From CBDHHC01 sp050633205 (GTDB lineage: Bacteria; Pseudomonadota; Alphaproteobacteria; Rhizobiales; CBDHHC01): DNA of 25,439 bases. Location of the stretch: positions 1 through 25,439 of the forward strand of contig JBOEGA010000027.1 of NCBI GenBank assembly GCA_050633205.1. Direction: 5' to 3'. A model generated the notes under the pieces. The model had not been told where the DNA came from. It searched no databases and saw only the letters and a program-made list of their open reading frames with translations. Shown here in pieces: positions 8,003 to 15,815 of the stretch; the first letter of the stretch is position 1, and each line of letters opens with the position of its first letter. A program made the position numbers and the translations under genes.

Positions 8003-11000
8003 ATGGTGGGGTCACTCGTGAGTTTGGCGGTTGTTGACGAAGAAAAACTTCGCGTAATCAAAGAAGCTGTATACACCCGTTTTCAAAACTTTCTGAAGAA
8101 CAGAGAAAATCTGTCACCGAAAGAAATGAAAGCGTTCAGCCGCACCATATGGCGTATTGGCGAACTCCATATATCAGAGGCGACACAGGACCTCATCACA
8201 CTGGCAAAAACCTGCCCGGACGACGAAGTTACGGCATATTCAATAGTCTGGAGTCTGGGTCGCATTGGTGATCCAGCTGGCATTGAAGCGCTCTCTGCTT
8301 TATCCGAAAATGCTAAAGCATTATTTTCTGCCGCACAGGAAAAACAACGAAAAGAAAAAGCAGAAGCAAAAAGACTAGGCCACTATTATTATGATAGTGG
8401 AGTAAGCTATAGCGGCCTCTCAATAATAAAAATTTGTCATGAAGTAAGATACTGGCTGACACCAGAAAATGAGAGAGCTGACCTGCTGGACAATTATATA
8501 AAAGAACTTCCATCAGAAATACTGGAAGTATTGATGTCCCCGGAACAGGAAGCCAAGTCTGCAGCAATACAAAAATATCTGCATTCAATCCTCGTAAATA
8601 ATAATAATGAAAATATCTATCACTCCTACTCAATAAGTATTGAGGGTTTCATTGTCAGACGTGATCTGCATATTGCTGGTATTTTCGAAAACTCTGATAA
8701 CAAGAACGCTCTGCTTACTATTATTCAGGAACTGGAAGAAGCTGGCTATTTTATTGAGGGCTCTGAAAATCGGGATCAGATAAAAAACTATCTTCTTCAA
8801 CTACTGGAGCAGGAGCGAATTGGAGAAACCCGATATCAGTCCAGACATGGCGGTTTTGCTGAGTTCGTCCAGCGCACAGAAGGATCAGCTGTATCTGAAC
8901 CGCAAGTTTTGCAGCCTCCTTCCTGTGTCCCATGCCTTGCGTCTGATACGGTAAATAAAATCTTTATAGATTATTTACGAACTATAGACACAAGCCTTAT
9001 CCGCCATACAAACAACTCTGGATTAATTAATTTCAGATTCCTGTATTTTGCTCTGAAAATTCTAAGAAACGAAAAAAATGCTATTTCTGAACTTAATGTC
9101 AAAGAAGAGCAGGAAGCTTCTTCTGTAGAACCTGTTGAAGATGAAAAAACAGACGATAGTCATCTGGTAATAGAAACACTTTACCTTTTGTCACTGAATA
9201 ACCCAACGATCAGACAGGCACTGTTCACACTGGTTTCGACTCTGGAACTTACGGGCAACTCAAGAAAATCCGCATTCCGTACCTTATGGAAGATGGCAGA
9301 ATTTCGAGAAGACCACGAATTTTATGCTCATATAATTCATACGCTGGAAAAAAATAAAACCACTATGCAGTCTTACGCATGGAATAGCGAAACCGGATAT
9401 CAAAGGGGCTTAGGCTCATCAGTTCCATATTTCAGCCGCAGAAGCTGGAGAACCCTTAATAAACTCGGTCAGATCAGTGCTCTCAGTTATATTGACTCTG
9501 CAGAAGCAATCTTGCTTACAATGACTGATGAGGATGCCGTTCCGGTTGAGACCCAGAATTTTTCAGCCTATTACTGGGAAACCAGAGAGACACGCAGATG
9601 GTCTGTTACTAATTCTGAATACACAAACTTTCAGGCATTCAGCAGTATTTTATACACAAATTCAAATAAATACGAAAAGTCAGCAAGCGGCCCGTGGGTT
9701 ATTAAAGACATAAATGCGACTGACAGCAGAACTGAAGCATTTCCGGAAATATGGGATCAGGTACCGGACAGGTTATTTAACCTCCTGATAAAGAGTAAAT
9801 GCGAAGCTGTACACACATTCGCAGCAAAAGCCCTTAAGGATAATGCGAAATATCTTGATTCAATATCTGCAGAACAATGGTTTGAATTACTGGTCAGTAA
9901 ATATGAGCAGACGGCACTGCTTGCACTGAAAGCACTACAACAATATTTTGCTGATAAAGATCCAGATACACGTCTTATTCAGGCCTGCCTGACATCTCCA
10001 TTCAAACCTGTTCGCAATGCCGGTATGGAATGGCTGCAACAGGCATCCTATATCCTGCGGGATAACCTTGAGCTTCTTGCCTGGCTGGTAATGTCAGAAG
10101 ATCCGGATCTCAGGGAAGCTTCACTGGAATATGTATATGTTCTGGATGCACGAAGTGATCTTCAGCAGGATTTTCTTGAACTACTGTTAGGCAAGCTCTT
10201 CGCCCTTGGTGAGGATGCGGACAAAGATATAGTTGAAAACGCAAGCTGGGTTCTGTTAAAGCTGCTAAAACCTCAGCTTTCGATTGTCACCTTTGAAGCT
10301 GTTGGCATGTTTGTCTCTCATGCTTCACCCTATGTCAGTCTTCTAGGTGCACAAATGCTGTCGGCTCAAAATCTGAAGCCACACGAAATCCCGCCGGAAT
10401 TATACGGACAGCTCTTCAACAGCTCATCTCCTGAAGTAAGAGCCGAAGCTGTCTCGCTCATGAATAATCTGGAAGATGCCGAATTGGCCCAATGGGATGA
10501 GATGCTTGGTAACCTGATGTTATCTCCTCATGCTCCCGTTCGTGCTGAAGCAGGCAAACTGATTGCAAGGGCTGTAAAAGTCGATGAAGAATTCACGACG
10601 AGAATTCTGCAAAAACTTATAAGCGCTCTATTCAAATCAGAAACGGCTGAAGGCCTTCACGAAGATCTCTTCAACCTGTTCAATGATGAACTGAGATCTT
10701 CCTGGAATCTGATCGATAAAAATCAACTATGGCGTATGTTAACCGCCAAATCCAAAGGGGTGCAGCGTGTATCAGCCGCTATAATCCAGACAAGGCCTAA
10801 CTCCGATTATACAGTTCGCCAATGGGCAACTCTGTGTGGCAATCCGAGTATTGGTGTTCGTGCATGGGCCTGGAAAGCCTATGAAACAGAGCTGGATCAG
10901 GTCAAAGCCAATATAGATGATGCGCTACACATTTTCAGCAGCAACTGGGAAGACAGTCGCTCATTCGGTTTCAACTACTTCTCAAAGAACTTTCCGTTTG

Positions 11001-11512
11001 ACCAATGGAGTGAAGAACAGGTCATTGCCCTTTGTGATAACCGACATGCAGAAGTTCAGGAACTTGGACGCAACCTTGTTTTCGAACATATTCAGGTTGA
11101 TCGGGGACCGCGTTATTTACTGGCATTGAGCGAACATCCATCTGTCACCATGCAGAAATTTATTGGGCAATTCCTCGAACGCCTGGCTGCCGGCAACAAT
11201 GAAGAAATATTCAGGTTGGAACAATATTTTGCATCAGTCCTGACACGAGTAAATAAAGGCCGTGTAGCAAAAGATCAGGTATTGAACTTTCTGCATCAGG
11301 AAGGTTTGCGCGACCGTAAAATAGCGGATCTGGTCGCAAACATAATGCAGCATATTTCTCTAAGCGCGGCCATTTATGACAAAGCCAAAGCAATAGAGAT
11401 TATGAGTGATCTGAACAGTCGCTATCCGGGGCTGGCCATGCCAGTAAAAGCAATACCATTGCAGGTTCGCGGCTATCAGAATAATAACGACATGCAAGAG
11501 GCTGGGCAATAA
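8003..11512 (+). CDS. Large ARM/HEAT-repeat protein of the retron operon
   Basis: A 1169-residue soluble alpha-helical protein with no signal peptide or membrane segment. HEAT/ARM-like helical pairs are visible near the N-terminus (about 45-105, with YSIVWSLGRIGDPAGIEALS) and densely through the second half (about 585-1120, for example SPFKPVRNAGMEWL and SSPEVRAEAVSLMNNL). The middle (about 110-460) is less regular and holds an isolated CVPC (308-311). I see no nuclease, ATPase or other catalytic motif, so a scaffold or sensor role is likeliest. The start is uncertain: the ATG at 8003 lacks a good ribosome site, and the in-frame GTG at 8018 follows GGTGGGG. It is 2 nt from the SWIM gene. Its placement matches the ARM component I recall from type XIII retrons. 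Confidence 0.85.
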   Translation: MVGSLVSLAVVDEEKLRVIKEAVYTRFQNFLKNRENLSPKEMKAFSRTIWRIGELHISEATQDLITLAKTCPDDEVTAYSIVWSLGRIGDPAGIEALSALSENAKALFSAAQEKQRKEKAEAKRLGHYYYDSGVSYSGLSIIKICHEVRYWLTPENERADLLDNYIKELPSEILEVLMSPEQEAKSAAIQKYLHSILVNNNNENIYHSYSISIEGFIVRRDLHIAGIFENSDNKNALLTIIQELEEAGYFIEGSENRDQIKNYLLQLLEQERIGETRYQSRHGGFAEFVQRTEGSAVSEPQVLQPPSCVPCLASDTVNKIFIDYLRTIDTSLIRHTNNSGLINFRFLYFALKILRNEKNAISELNVKEEQEASSVEPVEDEKTDDSHLVIETLYLLSLNNPTIRQALFTLVSTLELTGNSRKSAFRTLWKMAEFREDHEFYAHIIHTLEKNKTTMQSYAWNSETGYQRGLGSSVPYFSRRSWRTLNKLGQISALSYIDSAEAILLTMTDEDAVPVETQNFSAYYWETRETRRWSVTNSEYTNFQAFSSILYTNSNKYEKSASGPWVIKDINATDSRTEAFPEIWDQVPDRLFNLLIKSKCEAVHTFAAKALKDNAKYLDSISAEQWFELLVSKYEQTALLALKALQQYFADKDPDTRLIQACLTSPFKPVRNAGMEWLQQASYILRDNLELLAWLVMSEDPDLREASLEYVYVLDARSDLQQDFLELLLGKLFALGEDADKDIVENASWVLLKLLKPQLSIVTFEAVGMFVSHASPYVSLLGAQMLSAQNLKPHEIPPELYGQLFNSSSPEVRAEAVSLMNNLEDAELAQWDEMLGNLMLSPHAPVRAEAGKLIARAVKVDEEFTTRILQKLISALFKSETAEGLHEDLFNLFNDELRSSWNLIDKNQLWRMLTAKSKGVQRVSAAIIQTRPNSDYTVRQWATLCGNPSIGVRAWAWKAYETELDQVKANIDDALHIFSSNWEDSRSFGFNYFSKNFPFDQWSEEQVIALCDNRHAEVQELGRNLVFEHIQVDRGPRYLLALSEHPSVTMQKFIGQFLERLAAGNNEEIFRLEQYFASVLTRVNKGRVAKDQVLNFLHQEGLRDRKIADLVANIMQHISLSAAIYDKAKAIEIMSDLNSRYPGLAMPVKAIPLQVRGYQNNNDMQEAGQ

Positions 11513-11514
11513 TC

Positions 11515-13149
11515 ATGGAATTTCAGTATAAATATCATGGTAACTCCTCTGTACAATCTGATGCAGGCAATACTTCTATGTCATTCGCCCCGGATACAAA
11601 CCGGGACCCAACTTTCTTTGTTGGACAGCTTGGCCAGAACCTTCCATTCCGTGAAGCTATCTCGGCACTGAATGATGTTGTAATTTCTGATCTGCGCATA
11701 AAGCCCAAAGACCGCACTGAATATTTTGCATGGCTGGAAGATTCCGAACAGACAATGCTTGCCGAATTTATGGCACAAAAGGCGGACGTCGATAAAAAAG
11801 TCCATGAAATCAGATCTGAACTGACAGCGCTGCAAAATCAGAGCAGCAAAATACTGTCGCCTTTCTATAAGGCTCAGAATAAATATTTCAACTATCTCTA
11901 TAAGAATGACTATGACGCATGGTTCGTTCTGGACCCGGTTATTACTGTGCACCCGGATGAGGTCTTTTTCGAATGCTTCTCGCAGGATGAATCCAGTTAT
12001 GGCCGGTTAAGTTGCAGCTACAATGTTTTTAGTAAAATCAATGAACATGCCTGTGGCACAACTAATATTGACTATTCCGAAGGTCTCTATCAGGAATTCC
12101 AGAAAATAAGAACCTATAAGGATACGGAATTCAAGGTTGATCCGGGTGGATTTGAAGTTCAGACAACCAGTGAGGATACCTTTATCGAGCAGAAAATTGA
12201 CCTGCCTGATAGCTGGGTTCGTGGTTTTCTGCAGGTTAACTCCGCTCTGACACTACCTCATATCGTTTTTGATCTGCATCCGATGGATGTGCACAATATT
12301 CTCTTTATGCTTCGCCGCAGGAAAGAGCGTTCAGGCCCGCGGTCATTACGTTTTATTCTGAAGCCGGGTGAGCCAATTGAAATTGTAATAGATCCCTGGG
12401 GAACTGTTCTGAAATGCCCTCGCTCGGTATTTAAAGGCAGTGATGAACATGAAATCCGCATCTGGGGACGCCGCAGACTGCTTATTCTGGAACGTCTGAT
12501 CCCGATAGCACGGCGCTTTACAGTCCGTTTGCTAGGCAGCGGTCTGCCAAGTATCTTTGTGGCTGATCTGGGAGATATGAATTTCACACTTGGTCTGTCA
12601 GGCTGGACAGCCAACGACTGGTCACGCATGGGCAATTTTGATCTTATGGCCCCTCGTGGTGAAGTTGATCAGTCAACAGCCCAGCGTGTTATAGATGCAC
12701 TTGGCACACACTGGGTTGCATCATCAGATATGCTTGCGCAGGAACTGGGGCTTGAAAATGCAGTCGTTAAAAGTGCCCTGTCTCTATATGCTCAACAGGG
12801 GCGGGTTTTGTATGACACACAAAATGGCGTCTATCGTTTAAGAGAACTGTCCGGCGAACCACTGCCAATGGATCAGCTTCGTTTCTCAAATGAGCGTGAA
12901 GAGAAAGCCAATAAATTGCTTGGCGATGTCAATCTGAATGACCGCGACTATCAGGATCAGAAGTTGCGACTTTCTGGATCGGTGAAGGACGCAAGCCATA
13001 ATTTTGTATCCGAGGTGATGATTGATGGTGATCAGAGGCTTGTTTCAGGCTCCTGTGAATGCAATTTCTATCGCCAGAATAAAATGAATAAAGGCCCGTG
13101 CGAACATATGCTCGCTGTAAGAATGGTTCATTCAAGGGAGGTCGCGTAA
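11515..13149 (+). CDS. Winged-helix / SWIM zinc-finger protein of the retron operon
   Basis: A 544-residue cytosolic protein. The C-terminus carries a SWIM zinc finger, CxCx12CxH, with ligands Cys514, Cys516, Cys529 and His531 (start SCECNFYRQNK, end GPCEHMLAV). A winged-helix-like segment precedes it (about 386-442, TAQRVIDALGTHWVASSDML and VVKSALSLYAQQGRVLYD). Residues about 75-120 look like coiled coil, and the middle (about 240-370) is of unknown fold. SWIM domains usually bind DNA or protein. The ATG lies 2 nt after the ARM/HEAT stop, so the two are translationally coupled. The tandem RNA units begin 25 nt after its stop. This combination matches the WHSWIM component I recall from type XIII retrons. 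Whether it is effector or msDNA reader is unknown. Confidence 0.85.
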   Translation: MEFQYKYHGNSSVQSDAGNTSMSFAPDTNRDPTFFVGQLGQNLPFREAISALNDVVISDLRIKPKDRTEYFAWLEDSEQTMLAEFMAQKADVDKKVHEIRSELTALQNQSSKILSPFYKAQNKYFNYLYKNDYDAWFVLDPVITVHPDEVFFECFSQDESSYGRLSCSYNVFSKINEHACGTTNIDYSEGLYQEFQKIRTYKDTEFKVDPGGFEVQTTSEDTFIEQKIDLPDSWVRGFLQVNSALTLPHIVFDLHPMDVHNILFMLRRRKERSGPRSLRFILKPGEPIEIVIDPWGTVLKCPRSVFKGSDEHEIRIWGRRRLLILERLIPIARRFTVRLLGSGLPSIFVADLGDMNFTLGLSGWTANDWSRMGNFDLMAPRGEVDQSTAQRVIDALGTHWVASSDMLAQELGLENAVVKSALSLYAQQGRVLYDTQNGVYRLRELSGEPLPMDQLRFSNEREEKANKLLGDVNLNDRDYQDQKLRLSGSVKDASHNFVSEVMIDGDQRLVSGSCECNFYRQNKMNKGPCEHMLAVRMVHSREVA

Positions 13150-13174
13150 AGATAATAGGCAAGGCTAATAAGAA

Positions 13175-13386
13175 ATGGTGTGAGACAATACCTTGCAACC
13201 CGGACGGTGGATCGCCGTTCATGCATAAAGCTGTTTCATGCTTCACTGGTGTGATCTTTATTATGCCGAACATCGTACTAGTGTAGCATTACGAATTAAA
13301 GTCGCTGACTTTAATACTACACTAGTACGGTTCGGCGTCGAGTTGATCCCTCCAGTTCTATGAGTGTCGAAGGCGTCTCACATCAT
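13175..13386 (+). ncRNA. Retron msr-msd RNA unit 1
   Basis: A structured RNA of about 212 nt. The ends pair as a1 (13175-13186) with a2 (13375-13386), 12 bp with one G-U. Inside, CCTTGCAACC (13191-13200) contains the likely branching guanosine (G13195). A small msr hairpin ACGGTG/CGCCGT follows. A long msd hairpin then comes in layers: 13245-13256 with 13345-13356 (10 of 12 paired), 13265-13271 with 13330-13336 (GCCGAAC/GTTCGGC), a 2-nt bulge, a perfect 13-bp variable stem 13274-13286 with 13317-13329, and a tip hairpin TTAAAGTC/GACTTTAA. The retron-type reverse transcriptase downstream and the conserved second copy support the call. The branch point is inferred, and folding was done by eye. 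Confidence 0.85.
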
Positions 13387-13621
13387 CTCTTACTAGCTTG
13401 CAAAGTAAAAAGTTTGGAATGACACAGCTTGGAAAAAACCTTGCAACCCGGACGGTGGATCGCCGTTCATGCACAAAGCTGTTTCATGCTTCACTGGTGT
13501 GATCTTTATTATGCCGAACGATGCCCCGGTAGTGCTTTACCAAATAAAGTCGATGACTTTAAAGCACTACCGGGGCAGTTCGGCGTCGAGTTGATCCCCC
13601 CAGTTCTATGAATGTCGAAGG
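13191..13621 (+). repeat. Tandem pair of conserved ncRNA flanks (period 248 nt)
   Basis: Two direct repeats exactly 248 nt apart. The left block is 81 nt (13191-13271 and 13439-13519) with one mismatch. The right block is 44 nt (13330-13373 and 13578-13621) with two mismatches. Between the blocks lie 58 nt in both copies. Of these, only the tip (13289-13314 and 13537-13562) is conserved, with three mismatches; the stem arms are diverged but remain self-complementary. No third copy was seen in the window. Confidence 0.95.
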
Positions 13622-13643
13622 GCATTTCTGAGCTGTGTCATTC
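13417..13643 (+). ncRNA. Retron msr-msd RNA unit 2
   Basis: A second unit of about 227 nt with the same architecture as unit 1. The a1 (13417-13429) and a2 (13631-13643) arms form a perfect 13-bp stem, GAATGACACAGCT/AGCTGTGTCATTC, unrelated in sequence to the a1/a2 of unit 1. The conserved msr start CCTTGCAACC is at 13439-13448, with candidate branching G13443. The msd hairpin keeps GCCGAAC/GTTCGGC (13513-13519 with 13578-13584). Its variable stem is a perfect 17 bp (13522-13538 with 13561-13577), GC-rich at the base, unlike unit 1. The tip hairpin AAAGTC/GACTTT is retained. It ends 32 nt before the reverse transcriptase ATG. Confidence 0.85.
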
Positions 13644-13675
13644 TACTATAAGAATATAAACACTCGAGGTATCTC

Positions 13676-15484
13676 ATGGCTGATGCAGCGCCAGGTCAAC
13701 TGACACGCCAGCAACTTTACGATCAAATCCGCGAAAGCAGTAAGGATGAATATATCCTTTCTGAGATGAAGCGGCTTGGCTATTGGGATGCCGATGAAGG
13801 GATGCCTTCCCTGTCTGAAGAGCTTATTACCCGGAAAGGTGAGCTCTCTCGCGAACTGAACGAGCTGATGAAAACCCAGCGCATGCTTGCTGATCCAGAA
13901 AAAGCTCTGGCTGAGTTCCGCAAACAGCGGATGAAGGAAGCGAAAGAAAAGCGCGAGGAAACCAAACAACGCCGTGCTCATGAAAGGCACCAGCGTGCTC
14001 TCAAATGGTTTGAACGCCAGCAAAATGAAATTACCTATGCCGGGGATGATGTATCTATCGGGCTGAATAACAAACAGCTCGATATGACGAAACTTCGCAA
14101 TCAGGGTTTGCCGGTGATTCACAATTCCATATCTCTGGCAAACACTATGGGCATTACTCTCAATGAGCTTCGTTTTCTCAGTTTCAACCGTAAGACCTCA
14201 AAAGTAAATCACTACCAGCGCTTTCTTGTTGCCAAAAAAACAGGCGGCCAGCGTCTTATTTCAGCACCAATGCCACGACTGAAGCGGGTGCAGTACTGGG
14301 TTCTTGAAAACATTCTCCTGAAACTGCCAACAGAAGATTGCGCTCACGGCTTTGTTCCGGGCAAGTCTATCGTATCAAATGCTGAACAGCATGTTGGTCA
14401 GGATGTCGTCATCAATCTCGACATGAAAGACTTCTTTCCGACTATCGATTACAGACGCATCAAAGGCCTTTTCCTCAAAATCGGTTATAGCGAAGAAGTG
14501 GCGATCATCCTCGCCCTGCTCTGCTCTGAACCTGATATTGATCAGCTGGAAATGGACGGCGAAACATGGAACATTGCCAAAAGCAAACGCTTCATGCCTC
14601 AGGGTGCACCAACCAGCCCGATGATCAGCAACCTGATATGCCGCAAACTGGATAAACGCCTGAAAGGCCTCGCGGCTAAATTCGGTTATAACTACACCAG
14701 ATATGCAGACGACCTGACCTTCTCGGCATCAGGTGCTTCCGCTGGTGATGCTGCAAAACTGTTACGTATTGTTGGAGAAATTATAGAAGCTGAAGGCTTT
14801 GTCGTTCATCCTGAAAAAACACGCATCATGCGCAAAAACCGCCATCAGGAAGTTACAGGAATTACAGTCAATGAAAAGTTAACTATCGATCGTAAAACAC
14901 TAAAACGCTTCCGCGCCCTCTTATTTCAGATAGAAAAAGATGGACCTGAGGGTAAAAAATGGGGAGCGGGAAATATACTGAGCTCAATACAGGGCTATGC
15001 CAATTACGTAGCCATGGTCTCCAAAGAAAAAGGAGAGCCATTAAAACGGCGCGTTGCAGCAATCCTTGAGCAATATAGTGCCAATGGAGTGAAAAGACAG
15101 GCAACAAAAGGCCCACTTTCCAAAAAACATTTCAGAAAAATGTCAGCGGAAGGACAGTCTCCACGTCAGGACTGGTGGAATGCATCAGCACCAAAAGACA
15201 GCTCCGTCATTGAAAAAACGGACCAGCAGATTAAAGCTGAACGGAAGGAAAAATATCTTTCTGACAAAAAGGAAACTGTCACCCCGGTTCCTGTAACAAA
15301 CACTGCTCCGGTAAGAGAAAGCACAACTGAAGAGGTTATTGACACCTCCCCATCTCAGCCAGAACTAACAACCAGAAAGACAACAGTCACGGCCTCGAAT
15401 GAGAACGACCAGAACCATATTTTATTTCTGTCTATGGCCTTCGGTGTCGTATTTCTGGCGATCATAATGAGCCTGATATTCTGA
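13676..15484 (+). CDS. Retron reverse transcriptase with N-terminal extension and C-terminal hydrophobic tail
   Basis: A 602-residue reverse transcriptase. Motifs in order: RFLVAKKTGGQRLISAP (RT2 region, about 182-198), AHGFVPGKSI (223-232), the retron region X motif NAxxH as NAEQH (235-239), NLDMKDFFPTI with catalytic Asp249, MPQGAPTSP (307-315), YTRYADDLTFS with Asp345 and Asp346, and the retron region Y motif VTG (393-395) in EVTGITVN. These mark a retron enzyme that turns msr-msd RNA into msDNA. Residues 1-120 are an extra charged, probably coiled-coil N-terminal region. Residues 500-578 are a low-complexity polar linker, and 581-602 form a hydrophobic helix like a tail anchor. At 602 residues it is much longer than the usual 300-400. 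GAGG precedes the ATG. Gene order fits a type XIII retron. Confidence 0.93.
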   Translation: MADAAPGQLTRQQLYDQIRESSKDEYILSEMKRLGYWDADEGMPSLSEELITRKGELSRELNELMKTQRMLADPEKALAEFRKQRMKEAKEKREETKQRRAHERHQRALKWFERQQNEITYAGDDVSIGLNNKQLDMTKLRNQGLPVIHNSISLANTMGITLNELRFLSFNRKTSKVNHYQRFLVAKKTGGQRLISAPMPRLKRVQYWVLENILLKLPTEDCAHGFVPGKSIVSNAEQHVGQDVVINLDMKDFFPTIDYRRIKGLFLKIGYSEEVAIILALLCSEPDIDQLEMDGETWNIAKSKRFMPQGAPTSPMISNLICRKLDKRLKGLAAKFGYNYTRYADDLTFSASGASAGDAAKLLRIVGEIIEAEGFVVHPEKTRIMRKNRHQEVTGITVNEKLTIDRKTLKRFRALLFQIEKDGPEGKKWGAGNILSSIQGYANYVAMVSKEKGEPLKRRVAAILEQYSANGVKRQATKGPLSKKHFRKMSAEGQSPRQDWWNASAPKDSSVIEKTDQQIKAERKEKYLSDKKETVTPVPVTNTAPVRESTTEEVIDTSPSQPELTTRKTTVTASNENDQNHILFLSMAFGVVFLAIIMSLIF

Positions 15485-15648
15485 TACCACAACCATAATC
15501 ATTAAACTTTTTATGTACTCAACTAAAACTGGTACGCAACTTGCTACTATAAAACCATGCGAACGGCACAATATATTTTAATGATGTCATATCGCATAAT
15601 TTCTTTTTCGAAAAATGTCAGTATTTTCAAAAGAGACTGGAGCAAGCG

Positions 15649-15726
15649 ATGATTATGAATTTAAACACAGATAGAGACTTTGATTTTCCGGATCACCCAT
15701 TGGATGGTCCTCTGCCAACGGATTAA
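15649..15726 (+). CDS. Small ORF of 25 codons, hypothetical
   Basis: The reading MIMNLNTDRDFDFPDHPLDG continues for five more residues to a TAA. It is acidic and proline-rich with no hydrophobic stretch. A strong ribosome site, GGAG at 15639-15642, sits 6 nt before the ATG, which is why I list it. It lies between the reverse transcriptase stop and the VOC gene, with no other gene in the 331-nt gap. It could be a genuine small protein, a leader for the VOC gene, or chance. No family recognised. Confidence 0.4.
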   Translation: MIMNLNTDRDFDFPDHPLDGPLPTD

Positions 15727-15815
15727 TCCTTCAAGCTGGTTTATGATCTGCTAATATTCTATATGTTATAGCAGTCCCCTCCTCCCTGGGTTAATTGCTG
15801 ATAAAGAGGCAGATC

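Noticed and set aside
12258..12635. Minus-strand 125-codon Arg/Ser-rich ORF within the SWIM gene
   Set aside because: Its composition is typical of an antisense shadow frame, and it is fully inside a supported gene.
13098..13611. Two short ORFs (13098-13286 and 13429-13611) running through the tandem repeats
   Set aside because: They read the two repeat copies in different frames relative to the repeat (248 is not a multiple of 3), lack ribosome sites and cross the stem-loops. They are by-products of the structured RNA.
13191..13621. CRISPR array or similar repeat-spacer locus
   Set aside because: There are only two units, and the 'spacer' is a self-complementary stem with a conserved tip. 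No cas genes are present; msr-msd structure and an adjacent retron RT explain it better.
13150..15484. Group II intron or diversity-generating retroelement
   Set aside because: The RT carries the retron NAxxH and VTG motifs, no maturase or HNH domain follows, no domain V-like RNA hairpin is seen, and there is no template/variable repeat pair inside a coding gene.
7780..15500. Recent mobile island carrying the retron
   Set aside because: No integrase, transposase, tRNA-end or flanking direct repeats were seen, and base composition looks like the neighbours. Horizontal transfer remains possible but is not shown.
15748..15774. CTGCTA/TAGCAG inverted repeat upstream of the VOC gene
   Set aside because: A 6-bp stem with a 15-nt AT-rich loop, without promoter elements or T run that would give it a role.
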